The notes: generated from the sequence alone by a model not told the origin. DNA of 64,000 nucleotides from Microbulbifer variabilis (GCF_020524905.1 NZ_JAIVKI010000004.1:124001-188000), one strand, 5' to 3'. Positions 39,440 to 47,911 are shown, counted from the first letter of the stretch. Numbers and translations: made by a program.

Positions 39440-40571
39440 TGGCCAACACTTTTTGCGATCCTTTTCCCATTTGTTCTTTTAGCGGAACCGGAAACAGATT
39501 TTCGTGAAAAATTTTTAAGCATGCCAAAATTGGGGCGGCCATAAGCGCCCCTCCAACACCCCAAATCCAAGTCCAGAAGACCACGGCCATAAAGACGGAG
39601 ATTGGGGAGAGTTTCAATCTTTGCCCAACAATTGAGGGGGTAATCAAATGCCCTTCAAAAGTCGTAATCACCATAAAGGCCGCTGGCGCCAGGAGCCCTG
39701 CCCATAGCGTTTCATAGGACACCAGCCCAACGATTGTTAACAGGCAAACCGTTATTAGAGGACCGACATAGGGAGCAAAATTCAAAAGCCCTGCCAGACA
39801 ACCCCATAGCAGGGGGTTTGGAAAATTCAATACCCACAATACGAATGATGTAATAATCGCCTGCGCTAGATTGACTAACGCGATCGTATTTAAATAGGTT
39901 GATATTTGCCGTCTAATCTGAGTGGCAATACTCATCAAATGCCGGCGACCTTGAAAGTCACGACCAAACTGACCAATATGCCGGGCAATACTGCCACGAC
40001 TGGAAAGCAGAAAAAAAGTTAGGACAATAATGATCAATGCTTGACTGGACAGGGTTGGAATATCGTCGGTAACAACACTTTTCAGCCAGCTTTCTTTTTC
40101 AACCGATACTGTTACATGGCTTTGATCTTCCGACTTACCCAGCTTTGCCACTTCATCCCCCGCTTTACGCAAATCCAGCAAGGGTTTTTGTACGATATTG
40201 AGTTTTTCGCGAACTTCAGCTGTTTTTTGTGGCCACCGCTCTATCCAATCACTGGCTGGTTCAGCCAATAGACGCCCCGCAAGAAATATCATAAACACAG
40301 CAATAAGAACCAAAATACCTGCAGAGATAGGGTTAGGTATCCCTTTTTGCGATGTCCAACGGACAATAGGGGACAGCAGAAGAGAACTCATCCACGCTAA
40401 GGTGAATGGCAAAAGGACTGTTCGCCCCAGGTAAAGGGCTGCTATGATCGCCAGAGCAGTTAATATAACGATGCAGGTGGTAAGAACTTTGAACTGTCGA
40501 CCGCCTCCAGTTTCAGCGCAAATATTGGGAGATCCTATAGATTCTCGATTAATACTATCTTGTTCATTCAC
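39417..40571 (-). CDS. AI-2E family transporter (PerM-like permease)
   Basis: A 384-residue polytopic membrane protein of the AI-2E/UPF0118 family, whose members export or exchange small solutes. Substrates vary and cannot be told here. About eight membrane segments are visible, with the family-typical central soluble loop (about 85-165) and the C-terminal motif GHLITPSIVGQRLKLSPISVF. Its last bases overlap the end of the hybrid kinase gene in the opposite direction. Confidence 0.9.
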   Translation of the reverse strand: MNEQDSINRESIGSPNICAETGGGRQFKVLTTCIVILTALAIIAALYLGRTVLLPFTLAWMSSLLLSPIVRWTSQKGIPNPISAGILVLIAVFMIFLAGRLLAEPASDWIERWPQKTAEVREKLNIVQKPLLDLRKAGDEVAKLGKSEDQSHVTVSVEKESWLKSVVTDDIPTLSSQALIIIVLTFFLLSSRGSIARHIGQFGRDFQGRRHLMSIATQIRRQISTYLNTIALVNLAQAIITSFVLWVLNFPNPLLWGCLAGLLNFAPYVGPLITVCLLTIVGLVSYETLWAGLLAPAAFMVITTFEGHLITPSIVGQRLKLSPISVFMAVVFWTWIWGVGGALMAAPILACLKIFHENLFPVPLKEQMGKGSQKVLAIIVGRAY

Positions 40572-40692
40572 TCAGATATCCATCCTCGTTGAACCACCTA
40601 TATACAGGTCCCCAACATATAATCTCTCATCAAGGTCTACTGATCTTCCCTCAAAACTGTCACCCTATATAAACTTCTTATGACTTGTTTCT

Positions 40693-40998
40693 TCAAGAAG
40701 CAGCTGACTTGTCTTCGTTAAACTCATCCCAAAGCTGAAAACCATAATCCACCAGGATGCTGTAACTCAATCCAGAAAATAGGGCTTTCAACCTTTCCTT
40801 TCCCAGGCCAGTAAATGTCCGCTCTGAAGCGAATCCTGCTGTACAGATTGCTGCTAAGCTAATCGGCTTCACCACAATTTTTTCTGAACAAGCTTTTAAC
40901 CCAAGCAAAGCTTTCTTAGAGCTAATCAAGCCATGTTTCTCAGTTAGCATCGCTGCCTGAACAGCTGCTTTTTCATTTTTCAACAGAAGGTCCAGCAT
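40693..40998 (-). CDS. Hypothetical protein, third gene of the yqjD-like operon
   Basis: A 101-residue protein of unknown function. The ATG at 40998 with GAGG upstream was chosen over a farther start. The sequence is moderately hydrophobic in the middle (ISLAAICTAGFASERTF) and ends charged. It overlaps the end of the holin-like gene by 26 bases. Its place matches that of yqjK in E. coli yqjDEK, but I see no clear similarity to YqjK. Confidence 0.7.
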   Translation of the reverse strand: MLDLLLKNEKAAVQAAMLTEKHGLISSKKALLGLKACSEKIVVKPISLAAICTAGFASERTFTGLGKERLKALFSGLSYSILVDYGFQLWDEFNEDKSAAS

Positions 40999-41407
40999 CA
41001 GAAACCTCGCTTTCAAAAACATTTAGATCAATAGATATCAGCCGCAATAAACGTCTGCTTTGGCGCCACAACATCACTATTGCCAGTAATTGCATACCAA
41101 GAATCACCGGTAAGCCCCAGGCCCAATGGCCCAGTAATTGCCATATGGCATAGGCTGCACTGAGAGAAAGGGCAAACCAGCTGAGTGCAATGACTGAACC
41201 GAGACTGACAAGGGTCACCAAGGAAAGGGAAACGGCTACTAGGCTCAGTCTCCACTGGGCTCCAATTAATGCCAAACGCCCTCTGAGTACTTGTTCCAAT
41301 GCTGACAACAGCGTCTGAGCCGTTACGCTCAGACGCTGCCAGTCCGACACCTCAACAGAGTCCTCTACTCCAGAGCTGCATTGCTGTTTGTTTTCAAAGC
41401 CCGTCAT
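40973..41407 (-). CDS. Phage holin-like membrane protein (YqjE type)
   Basis: A 144-residue protein with two adjacent membrane segments (about 55-80 and 88-115) between a soluble N-terminus and a charged tail. It fits the Phage_holin_3_6/YqjE family. This family is not a lysis holin, and in E. coli YqjE lies beside the ribosome-binding membrane protein YqjD. The gene follows the DUF883 gene by three bases. Confidence 0.8.
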   Translation of the reverse strand: MTGFENKQQCSSGVEDSVEVSDWQRLSVTAQTLLSALEQVLRGRLALIGAQWRLSLVAVSLSLVTLVSLGSVIALSWFALSLSAAYAIWQLLGHWAWGLPVILGMQLLAIVMLWRQSRRLLRLISIDLNVFESEVSDAGPSVEK

Positions 41408-41410
41408 AAT

Positions 41411-41743
41411 TTAACGACGACGAATCAGTGCGCTAACGATCGCGCCAGTAGCAAACGCTATACCTGCGGCCGCCCACGGATTTTTCTTCGCAAACCCCTC
41501 TACATCTGAACGTGCCTGACCTGCCGTCTGCTTGAGCTGATCCCGTTTTTGCGCGAGGGAGTCAGAGGAGCTTGCTGCGGTTTCCCGAATTCTTTCCTCG
41601 GCTGCCGCCGCTCTATCAGAGAGGCTGTCCACAGCTGAGTGAGCTCGCTCTCTGGCCATTTCAGACAAAAGAGCTTCATCCCGGGCAACATCTTTACCAT
41701 TCACACTTTTATTCGCACTTTTTGAATTAGCTGCTGTAGCCAT
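41411..41743 (-). CDS. DUF883 family protein (YqjD/ElaB type)
   Basis: A 110-residue tail-anchored protein. A long charged helical part is followed by a C-terminal hydrophobic segment with the family motif NPWAAAGIAFATGAIVSALIRRR. E. coli YqjD, ElaB and YgaM anchor to the inner membrane and bind stationary-phase ribosomes. In E. coli these genes depend on RpoS, whereas here a sigma54-like promoter lies 26 bases upstream of the likely leader. The inner ATG at 41743 was chosen over a GTG nine bases earlier. Confidence 0.88.
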   Translation of the reverse strand: MATAANSKSANKSVNGKDVARDEALLSEMARERAHSAVDSLSDRAAAAEERIRETAASSSDSLAQKRDQLKQTAGQARSDVEGFAKKNPWAAAGIAFATGAIVSALIRRR

Positions 41744-41779
41744 GTGTATCACCTATTTTGCTAAGTTCACTCAGGATAC

Positions 41780-41796
41780 TGCAGGTAGTATGCCAA
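41780..41796 (-). promoter_or_regulatory. Sigma54-type promoter for the yqjD-like operon
   Basis: Minus strand reads TTGGCAT-ACTAC-CTGCA. The GG and GC dinucleotides are exactly 12 bases apart. It differs from the consensus TTGGCAC-N5-TTGCA by two bases. The start would fall near 41769, about 25 bases before the DUF883 ATG. Confidence 0.65.
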
Positions 41797-42086
41797 CTCC
41801 CTCTTTGTCATCCAAAGCCCTCTACAGGCTCTCTATAACCACTGTAGAGGCGCATCATTTAACAAAATCAAATTTCAGCTTAGAAATTTTTCATTTTTTA
41901 CAAACAAAAAATGAAAACTTTGAAAATCTTACACAGATGAGTCATTGACCATTAGCATTCAATTTACTTGCTAGCCTCAAGCATTAATTTTCCAGATCGC
42001 TCCTCAAAAAATAAAATTGCTTAAAGCCCAATAACCACGCGGATTTCAAAGCATTCAAAAACAAACCTCTCCCATCTCAGAAAAAG
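41797..42086. other. Intergenic region between two divergent sigma54-like promoters
   Basis: No gene is visible. It is AT-rich and holds two inverted repeats: CCTCTACAG/CTGTAGAGG at 41819-41850 and CATTTTTT/AAAAAATG near 41889-41910. Either could be a binding site for the sigma54 activator or for IHF-type bending proteins. Confidence 0.5.
41819..41850. promoter_or_regulatory. Nine-base inverted repeat, candidate activator site
   Basis: CCTCTACAG at 41819-41827 is perfectly inverted as CTGTAGAGG at 41842-41850, with a 14-base gap. It lies 50-80 bases upstream of the predicted start of the yqjD-like operon and about 250 upstream of the beta-barrel promoter, so it could serve both. Confidence 0.45.
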
Positions 42087-42103
42087 TTGGCACACCGGTT
42101 GCA
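42087..42103 (+). promoter_or_regulatory. Sigma54 promoter for the outer-membrane trio
   Basis: Plus strand reads TTGGCAC-ACCGG-TTGCA, a perfect match to the -24 and -12 elements with correct spacing. The start would be near 42115, leaving a leader of about 100 bases before the beta-barrel gene. Confidence 0.8.
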
Positions 42104-42214
42104 ACCATCTCATCAAGCTTCACAGCTTAGAACCAAAAAATACTTTTTCCGGTTTAGCCCCACAGGGAACACACCGACAAGTAGTGCAAATATTTTCATC
42201 TGAGGATTACTGTT

Positions 42215-42781
42215 ATGAACTATGGAAAACTATTAGCTGCAATCACATTGACTACTGGACTTGCCGGACAAGCCGTTGCACAAGAAAGCTTTGACCGTAG
42301 CAAGTCAGAATTCTATGTAGGTGGTGGTTACGGCCAGTATTCCATTAAATGGGATGACGAAGAAACCGATTTTGATGAAGATGCTGAAGTAGTCAAAATT
42401 TATGGCGGGATGAAAATCAATGAATATCTCGGTGCTGAAATTGGTTACCTAAATTTTGATGAAGCGAATGATTTTGATAATAACGCAGAGATTGATGGCT
42501 TCACTTTTGCCGGGATTTTATCCGCACCTCTTCACGAGCGAGTATCCGTGTATCTAAAAGGGGGTTGGTTTACCTGGGAAGCTGAAGTGAAATCCGACCT
42601 ACCCGTTATCGGCCGGGTTTCTAAAGACTTGGACGGGGGCGATTGGTTCTACGGAGCTGGGGTAAAAGTAGGAGTAATGGAAAATCTTGATCTGCGCCTA
42701 GAGTATGAACGCTTTGATCTGGATGATGATATTGAACCCAAAATTGATATTGCATCCGCCTCATTGCAGTTCGCCTTTTAA
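42215..42781 (+). CDS. Outer-membrane beta-barrel protein
   Basis: A 188-residue protein with a cleavable signal peptide (about 1-22, ending AVAQES) and alternating amphipathic strands. It starts FYVGGGYGQYSIKW and ends with the outer-membrane terminal aromatic (SASLQFAF). It fits the small eight-stranded barrel group (OmpX/OmpW-size). Mature residues are very acidic, as in marine porins. It is first in an operon with two lipoproteins and lies behind the best sigma54 promoter in the window. Confidence 0.85.
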   Translation: MNYGKLLAAITLTTGLAGQAVAQESFDRSKSEFYVGGGYGQYSIKWDDEETDFDEDAEVVKIYGGMKINEYLGAEIGYLNFDEANDFDNNAEIDGFTFAGILSAPLHERVSVYLKGGWFTWEAEVKSDLPVIGRVSKDLDGGDWFYGAGVKVGVMENLDLRLEYERFDLDDDIEPKIDIASASLQFAF

Positions 42782-42803
42782 TATCGGAAAACCATTTCAT
42801 CTT

Positions 42804-42831
42804 GGTGGGGGTACATGGATGTACCTCCACC
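42804..42831 (+). repeat. Hairpin between the beta-barrel and DUF4398 genes
   Basis: A 13-base stem, GGTGGGGGTACAT at 42804-42816 with ATGTACCTCCACC at 42819-42831, with one G-T pair and only two bases between the arms. No T run follows. It could be a processing or 3'-stabilising element that sets different levels of the barrel protein and the downstream lipoproteins. Confidence 0.7.
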
Positions 42832-42866
42832 CGTGAAAACCTAATCCATCACAGAAGGAGAAAGAC

Positions 42867-43226
42867 ATGAAGTCACCAAAACTATTCGGTAGCCTGATAT
42901 TAGTCGCAGCAATTTCTGGCTGTGCCACAGGAACCATGCCCAGCAACGAGATTGCAGAAGCGAAAGTTTATATCTCCACTGCTGAATCGGATAAAAGTGA
43001 AAAATTTGCTGCTCAACACCTTGCGACGGCGAAAGAACATCTGGGAAATGCGCAGAGTGCAGCCGACAAACATCAATTTGATCAGGCCCGCATGTTCGCA
43101 GAGAAGGCTACTGCAGATGCCAGGCTAGCCAGCGCCCAGGCGCGCTCTGAGACCACTAAGCTGAAGCTCCGTGAGCTAAATGCCACGCTCTTGCAGCTTA
43201 AACGTGAAATTGATCAGGGATCTTGA
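42867..43226 (+). CDS. DUF4398 lipoprotein
   Basis: A 119-residue lipoprotein with lipobox ISGCAT (Cys near 18). The mature part is helical and alanine-rich with the DUF4398 pattern EIAEAKVYISTAESDKSEKFA and FDQARMFAEKATADARLASAQA. Family members are often encoded beside OmpA-like proteins, as here. Its function is unknown. AGGAG precedes the ATG. Confidence 0.88.
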   Translation: MKSPKLFGSLILVAAISGCATGTMPSNEIAEAKVYISTAESDKSEKFAAQHLATAKEHLGNAQSAADKHQFDQARMFAEKATADARLASAQARSETTKLKLRELNATLLQLKREIDQGS

Positions 43227-43284
43227 TCTAAGCCATACATGCAAATATCACTGCTATTTGCCATTCAACAGATAGGATTTGACC

Positions 43285-44097
43285 ATGAATAAGTCGTTAA
43301 TCTCTCTTGGCCTCGCCACTGTAGTAGTAAGCGGCTGTGCCAGCACAGATATTCCAAAACCACTAGCCGAAGTTGAACATCAATACCAGGTCATGAGTAG
43401 TAATGATATGGCCAATCGTCATGCGGCAGCACCACTTAGGGCTGCGGGTAAGAGTGTAAGTGAGGCCAAGTCAGCATGGAAAGAAGGCGATGAAACCAGC
43501 ATGACGCATCAGGTCTACCTAGCCGAAAGAATGCTAGGCGCAGTAAAGCATGAAATTGATATTGCCAATATGGAATCTCAATTCAAGAACGCAGACATGA
43601 TACGTGCCAGCCTGGTGCTGCAGAGTAAAAACTCTGAACTCGCTCAAAAAAACCAGGAATTAAATGAGCTTAAAAAAGAGCTCGAAAAAATGGGCAGCAA
43701 GCAAAACTCTAAAGACAATGTTCTCACCCTTGGCGATGTACTCTTTGCCTTTGATGACCACAAATTACAGCCGGGCGCCAAACCCACAGTGAGAAAAGTG
43801 GCTGACTTTTTAACCACACATGACAACACCAGAGTTGTTATTGAGGGCTATACCGACTCTCTTGGCAGTGAAGAATATAACGTCGGCTTATCTATTAAGC
43901 GTGCACAGTCAATCCAAAAAGCTCTTGTCAATGCTGGCATTACCAGCGAACGTATTACCGTAAAGGGCTATGGTGAATCCAATCCAGTGGCCAGTAACAA
44001 ATCTGCTGCCGGACGGCAACACAACCGTCGTGTAGAAGTCGTACTACTAAGCGAGAATGAGACTTATGAATCCCCAACAGTTGCCCGCGTGAACTAA
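43285..44097 (+). CDS. OmpA-family lipoprotein with DUF4398-like N-terminus
   Basis: A 270-residue lipoprotein with lipobox VSGCAS (Cys near 18) and a helical DUF4398-like part (about 25-110). A coiled coil (about 110-140, SELAQKNQELNELKKELEK) leads into a C-terminal OmpA peptidoglycan-binding domain (VIEGYTDSLGSEEYNVGLSIKRAQSI, VKGYGESNPVASN, GRQHNRRVEVVL). It should bridge the outer membrane and the cell wall. It is the last gene of the sigma54-linked outer-membrane operon. The inner ATG at 43285 has AGGA upstream. Confidence 0.9.
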   Translation: MNKSLISLGLATVVVSGCASTDIPKPLAEVEHQYQVMSSNDMANRHAAAPLRAAGKSVSEAKSAWKEGDETSMTHQVYLAERMLGAVKHEIDIANMESQFKNADMIRASLVLQSKNSELAQKNQELNELKKELEKMGSKQNSKDNVLTLGDVLFAFDDHKLQPGAKPTVRKVADFLTTHDNTRVVIEGYTDSLGSEEYNVGLSIKRAQSIQKALVNAGITSERITVKGYGESNPVASNKSAAGRQHNRRVEVVLLSENETYESPTVARVN

Positions 44098-44153
44098 TCC
44101 TCTCCGCTACCATCCCCAAGGTAGCTTCGAAGGCCCCATCCTTCGACCCTTTT

Positions 44154-44185
44154 GCCACGGACCGCCAATATCCGTGGCTTTTTTA
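44154..44185 (+). terminator. Rho-independent terminator of the outer-membrane operon
   Basis: GCCACGG at 44154-44160 pairs with CCGTGGC at 44172-44178 and is followed by TTTTTTATT. It ends the operon of the OmpA-like lipoprotein. Confidence 0.85.
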
Positions 44186-44482
44186 TTCCCCCCCACAAAC
44201 ACATAAACATTCGTTATATTTTTCATATTTAATTTTGGGTCAGTCAGAAAGTCCTGATTTCATGGGGACCAGACTAGAAAACACTGAATTGGTAAGTTTT
44301 CTGAAATAAAGAGAGAAATTTGGGAAAAATGGGCTAAGAAAACTGAAAGAATGCTAGAAGGGTTGAGTAAAAAATAACAGCCAAGAGAGAAATAACCCAA
44401 GAGTAAACATGTTACTCAAGCAGATAATTCCCCCCATACTTGTAATTTCTTAAGCCTTCCTCGAAGTAAATCAGAGGTAATC
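44186..44482. other. AT-rich intergenic region
   Basis: About 300 bases between two convergent terminators. No gene, RNA or clear repeat is visible. Confidence 0.5.
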
Positions 44483-44513
44483 AAAAAAGGAGGCAAAATG
44501 CCTCCTTTTTTTA
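44483..44513 (-). terminator. Rho-independent terminator of sspAB
   Basis: AAAAAAGGAGGCA with TGCCTCCTTTTTTT forms a long stem with T runs in both directions. It lies just after the sspB stop on the minus strand. Confidence 0.85.
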
Positions 44514-44519
44514 GTGAAT

Positions 44520-44930
44520 TTATTTCACTACCCGCAAAGCGGGTTTTTTTACCGACTTTTTACCCAGGCTGGTAGGCGGTGTCGGCTCTGGAGGCTCTGG
44601 AGTCTCCTCAGGCTCGAATACCATACCCTGCCCGTTTTCACGGGCATAGATACCGATAACCGCCCCTACGGGAACCTGTATATCGGTGGGTACGCCACCA
44701 AAGCGCGCATTGAACCTGATGGCATAGTTATCCATGGTCAGGCCAACCACAGCACTCTCCGAGACATTCAGCACTATCTGTCCGTCATCATTAACATGCT
44801 GCTGGGGCACTAAGACACCAGACAGGTGGGTATCCACCAAAATATAGGGAGTGCACCGGTTATCGGTTATCCACTCATAGAATGCCCGTAAAATATAGGG
44901 GCGATTGGATGTCATAGCCGGCTTACTCAC
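44520..44930 (-). CDS. sspB: ClpXP specificity-enhancing factor SspB
   Basis: SspB delivers ssrA-tagged proteins to the ClpXP protease. The 136-residue product has the conserved N-terminal domain (RPYILRAFYEWITDNRCTPYILVD), an acidic Pro/Glu-rich flexible linker (about 105-120), and the C-terminal ClpX-binding tail KPALRVVK, nearly the same as in E. coli. The GTG start has GAGGA nine bases upstream and lies ten bases after sspA. Confidence 0.96.
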   Translation of the reverse strand: MSKPAMTSNRPYILRAFYEWITDNRCTPYILVDTHLSGVLVPQQHVNDDGQIVLNVSESAVVGLTMDNYAIRFNARFGGVPTDIQVPVGAVIGIYARENGQGMVFEPEETPEPPEPTPPTSLGKKSVKKPALRVVK

Positions 44931-44940
44931 AGAAGTGTCC

Positions 44941-45567
44941 TCAACGCATTTCCCGTTCGTACTCGGTCAGGCTCTGCTGGAAAGCCTCGCGAGCGAACAG
45001 GCGATCCATATAATCCAGCAGTGGTTTAACCTGCTTGGTTTTGGGTAGGCTGATTTCAAATTGCTCAAGGCGCCACAACAGCGGTGCCATGCAGCAATCT
45101 ACCAGGGAGAACTCTTCGTTAAAGAAGTACGGCAGATCGGTAAACATTGGCGCAATGCCCACGAAACTATCGCGCAGCTCTTTACGGGCGGAAGCTGCAT
45201 CCTTGCCACCAGCCAGGATTTTATCCACTAGCGGGCACCAATCGCGCTCGATACGGTGCATAATCTGACGGCTTTGGGCACGAGCAACCGGATAAACCGG
45301 CAGCAGTGGCGGATGCGGGAATCGCTCGTCCAGGTACTCCATCATCACCTTGGTTTCGAACAATACTAATTCGCGATCCACCAAAGTCGGTAACGAATTG
45401 TAGGGGTTGAGGTCTGCGAGCTCGGCTGGTTTATCGTCGGGATCAACATCAATGATATCGACGGAAACTCCCTTTTCTGCAAGCACAATGCGCACACGGT
45501 GGCTGTAGTGGCTGCGACCATCGGAAAAGAAGGTCATTGAGGAGCGCTTGTTGGTAGGCACACCCAT
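44941..45567 (-). CDS. sspA: Stringent starvation protein A (SspA)
   Basis: SspA is a glutathione-S-transferase-like protein that binds RNA polymerase during starvation and stationary phase. The 208-residue product has the thioredoxin-like N-terminal domain ([43 protein letters not shown]) and an all-helical C-terminal domain ([15 protein letters not shown]). The ATG at 45567 was chosen over a TTG six bases earlier. It is cotranscribed with sspB. Confidence 0.96.
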   Translation of the reverse strand: MGVPTNKRSSMTFFSDGRSHYSHRVRIVLAEKGVSVDIIDVDPDDKPAELADLNPYNSLPTLVDRELVLFETKVMMEYLDERFPHPPLLPVYPVARAQSRQIMHRIERDWCPLVDKILAGGKDAASARKELRDSFVGIAPMFTDLPYFFNEEFSLVDCCMAPLLWRLEQFEISLPKTKQVKPLLDYMDRLFAREAFQQSLTEYEREMR

Positions 45568-45673
45568 GTTCAATCTACCTCAAACTAGTCGGTCGGCGGG
45601 GCCAACCTTTTATTCAAAATATAAAAGGGCGGCAGAGTAACTCCACCACCCATTAGAGAGAAATCTGTAAACC

Positions 45674-47911
45674 TTAGTGGTGTACGTCTTTCCAGTACTC
45701 TCGATTTAGCAGCCAGGCGAAGATAAAGAATACAAAAATAAACGCCAGCACATAGAAACCAATGTGTTTGCGCTTTTCTGCAACAGGTTCAGCCATGTAC
45801 TCCATAAAGTTAACCAGATCATACATCGCCTGATCGAATTCTTCCGGGTTCATGGAGCCTTTAACTTTACCCACCTTCAAGCTGCCACAATCCGCATCCA
45901 TAATAGGGTTACCCAGATCATCGCGCACGATCTTGCCATGCTCGCGTTTAGGACCGGGGGCGCACTCCTGCAAACCTTGCAGCTCCATCAAAACATGGGG
46001 CATGGCGACACTGGGGAATACCAGGTTGTTCACTCCGGTAGCCCGGTTGTCATCCTTGTAGAAACTGCGGAGATAAGTGTAGAGCCATTCCGGAGAGCGA
46101 GCGCGGGCCACCAGCGTCAGGTCTGGCGGCGTGGCACCGAACCATACCTTGGAGTTATCCGGACGCATGGCAATTTCCATCAGGTTACCGATCTTATCAT
46201 TGCCCAGCACCAGGTTCTGCATCATCAACTCTTTGGGAATGTCCAGATCAGTGGCAACGCGTTCCCAACGGGAAAAGTTGGCGCTGTGACAGCCCATACA
46301 ATAGTTGACGAAGTACTTGGCTCCGCTCTGCAGGGACGGTTTGTCCTGCAGGTCGATGTTGATGTGGTCCAGCTCAACACTGGACTCAGCACCTACCGCT
46401 TTGATCGGGATAAAGGTCAACAGACCCACAACCACGATACCGATAAACAAGATACCAAAGGTCTTGCCGCCAGACGGACTGGTAACACGCTCGGGTTCTG
46501 GATACACCTCATCACGGCTGGAAATCCAGGGCAGTGCTGCAAAGAAAGCCGCCAGCAGAAGAGTAACCACGCCCACGAAGGTGTTTATAAAGCCAACTTT
46601 TTCCTCTGAATCTTCACCGCCAAAGTTAAAGTTTTCAAAGGCCATCCACAGGAACAGCACTCCAAACACAATACTTACGATCCAGGAGCCCATACCTTTG
46701 CGCGCCTTTGGATTGGTCCAAATGGGCATGGTCAGGAAGAAGGCGAAGTAGAATAAGGTACATACCTGAGCCAGGAAGTTACGTCCCGGTGTCGGGGATT
46801 GAACTCCCAAATAGCCGAGGATGATAAATACCGCGGCGAACACCAGCAGCAACGCCTTGGGCAACCAACCTTTGTAGCGGATGGAGCGCACAGGGCTCTT
46901 ATCCAGCCAGGGCAGTACAAACAGAACCGCAATAGCCGCACCCATTGCAACGGTTCCCAGGAATTTAGCCGGCAGTGGGCCAATATCCATGGTTACTGCG
47001 CGCAGTACGGCGTAGAAGGGTGTGAAATACCAGACCGGTGCAATATGCGGCGGCGTCTTCAGCGGGTTCGCCTCTTCGAAGTTAGCGTGCTCCAGGAAGA
47101 AGCCGCCCATCTCTGGGAAGAAGAACACCACGGTGGCGAAGATAAACAGGAATACTGCGATACCTACCAGGTCGTGTACAGAGTAGTAGGGATGGAAAGG
47201 CACGCCGTCTTTGGGGATACCATTCTCGTCCTTATTTTTCTTGATCTCGATTCCGTCTGGGTTATTGGAGCCCACTTCATGCAGCGCAAGAATGTGCAGT
47301 ACGACCAATAGTACCAGTACCAGAGGCAGGGCAATGACGTGCAGAGAGAAGAAGCGAGTCAGGGTAATACCGGAAATCAGGTAATCACCGCGAATCCACT
47401 CAACCAGCGTCTCACCGATGCCGGGAATGGCGCCAAACAGGGAAACAATCACCTGGGCTCCCCAGTAGGACATCTGTCCCCATGGCAGTACATAGCCCAT
47501 AAAGGCTTCCGCCATCAGCACCAGGTAGATACACATACCGAAGATCCACACCAGCTCACGCGGCGGCTTATAGGAGCCGTATAGTAAGCCGCGGAACATA
47601 TGCAGATAGACCACTACGAAGAAGGCAGAGGCACCTGTCGAGTGGAGATATCGAATCAGCCAGCCCCACTCCACATCGCGCATGATGTATTCAACAGAGG
47701 CAAAAGCGCCCTCAGCGGAGGGGGTGAAACTCATTACCAGCCAAATACCAGTCAACAGCTGGTTGACGAGTACGAGCAGGGAGAATACGCCGAAAAAATA
47801 CCAGAGGTTAAAGTTTTTGGGCGCATAGTATTTGCCCATGTGCTTATCCCAGGCCTGGTAGATCGGCAGACGCTGATCTACCCAGTCACCGAAATCTGCT
47901 AGCCATTTCAT
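45674..47911 (-). CDS. Fused cytochrome b and cytochrome c1 of the bc1 complex
   Basis: One unbroken 745-residue reading frame encodes two subunits of ubiquinol-cytochrome c reductase. The first part (to about 440) is cytochrome b with its membrane helices and haem-ligand histidines (LHSTGASAFFVVVYLHMFRG, SLHVIALPLVLVLL). Two extra hydrophobic segments (about 405-425 and 440-460) follow, then an internal signal-like helix (about 485-513, ending IKAVGAES). Cytochrome c1 comes last, with haem motif CMGCH at 538-542, the axial-Met region VAMPHVLMELQG, and a C-terminal anchor. In Bradyrhizobium the fbcH polyprotein is cleaved at the same kind of junction. In most gammaproteobacteria these are separate genes, petB and petC. 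Confidence 0.93.
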   Translation of the reverse strand: MKWLADFGDWVDQRLPIYQAWDKHMGKYYAPKNFNLWYFFGVFSLLVLVNQLLTGIWLVMSFTPSAEGAFASVEYIMRDVEWGWLIRYLHSTGASAFFVVVYLHMFRGLLYGSYKPPRELVWIFGMCIYLVLMAEAFMGYVLPWGQMSYWGAQVIVSLFGAIPGIGETLVEWIRGDYLISGITLTRFFSLHVIALPLVLVLLVVLHILALHEVGSNNPDGIEIKKNKDENGIPKDGVPFHPYYSVHDLVGIAVFLFIFATVVFFFPEMGGFFLEHANFEEANPLKTPPHIAPVWYFTPFYAVLRAVTMDIGPLPAKFLGTVAMGAAIAVLFVLPWLDKSPVRSIRYKGWLPKALLLVFAAVFIILGYLGVQSPTPGRNFLAQVCTLFYFAFFLTMPIWTNPKARKGMGSWIVSIVFGVLFLWMAFENFNFGGEDSEEKVGFINTFVGVVTLLLAAFFAALPWISSRDEVYPEPERVTSPSGGKTFGILFIGIVVVGLLTFIPIKAVGAESSVELDHINIDLQDKPSLQSGAKYFVNYCMGCHSANFSRWERVATDLDIPKELMMQNLVLGNDKIGNLMEIAMRPDNSKVWFGATPPDLTLVARARSPEWLYTYLRSFYKDDNRATGVNNLVFPSVAMPHVLMELQGLQECAPGPKREHGKIVRDDLGNPIMDADCGSLKVGKVKGSMNPEEFDQAMYDLVNFMEYMAEPVAEKRKHIGFYVLAFIFVFFIFAWLLNREYWKDVHH

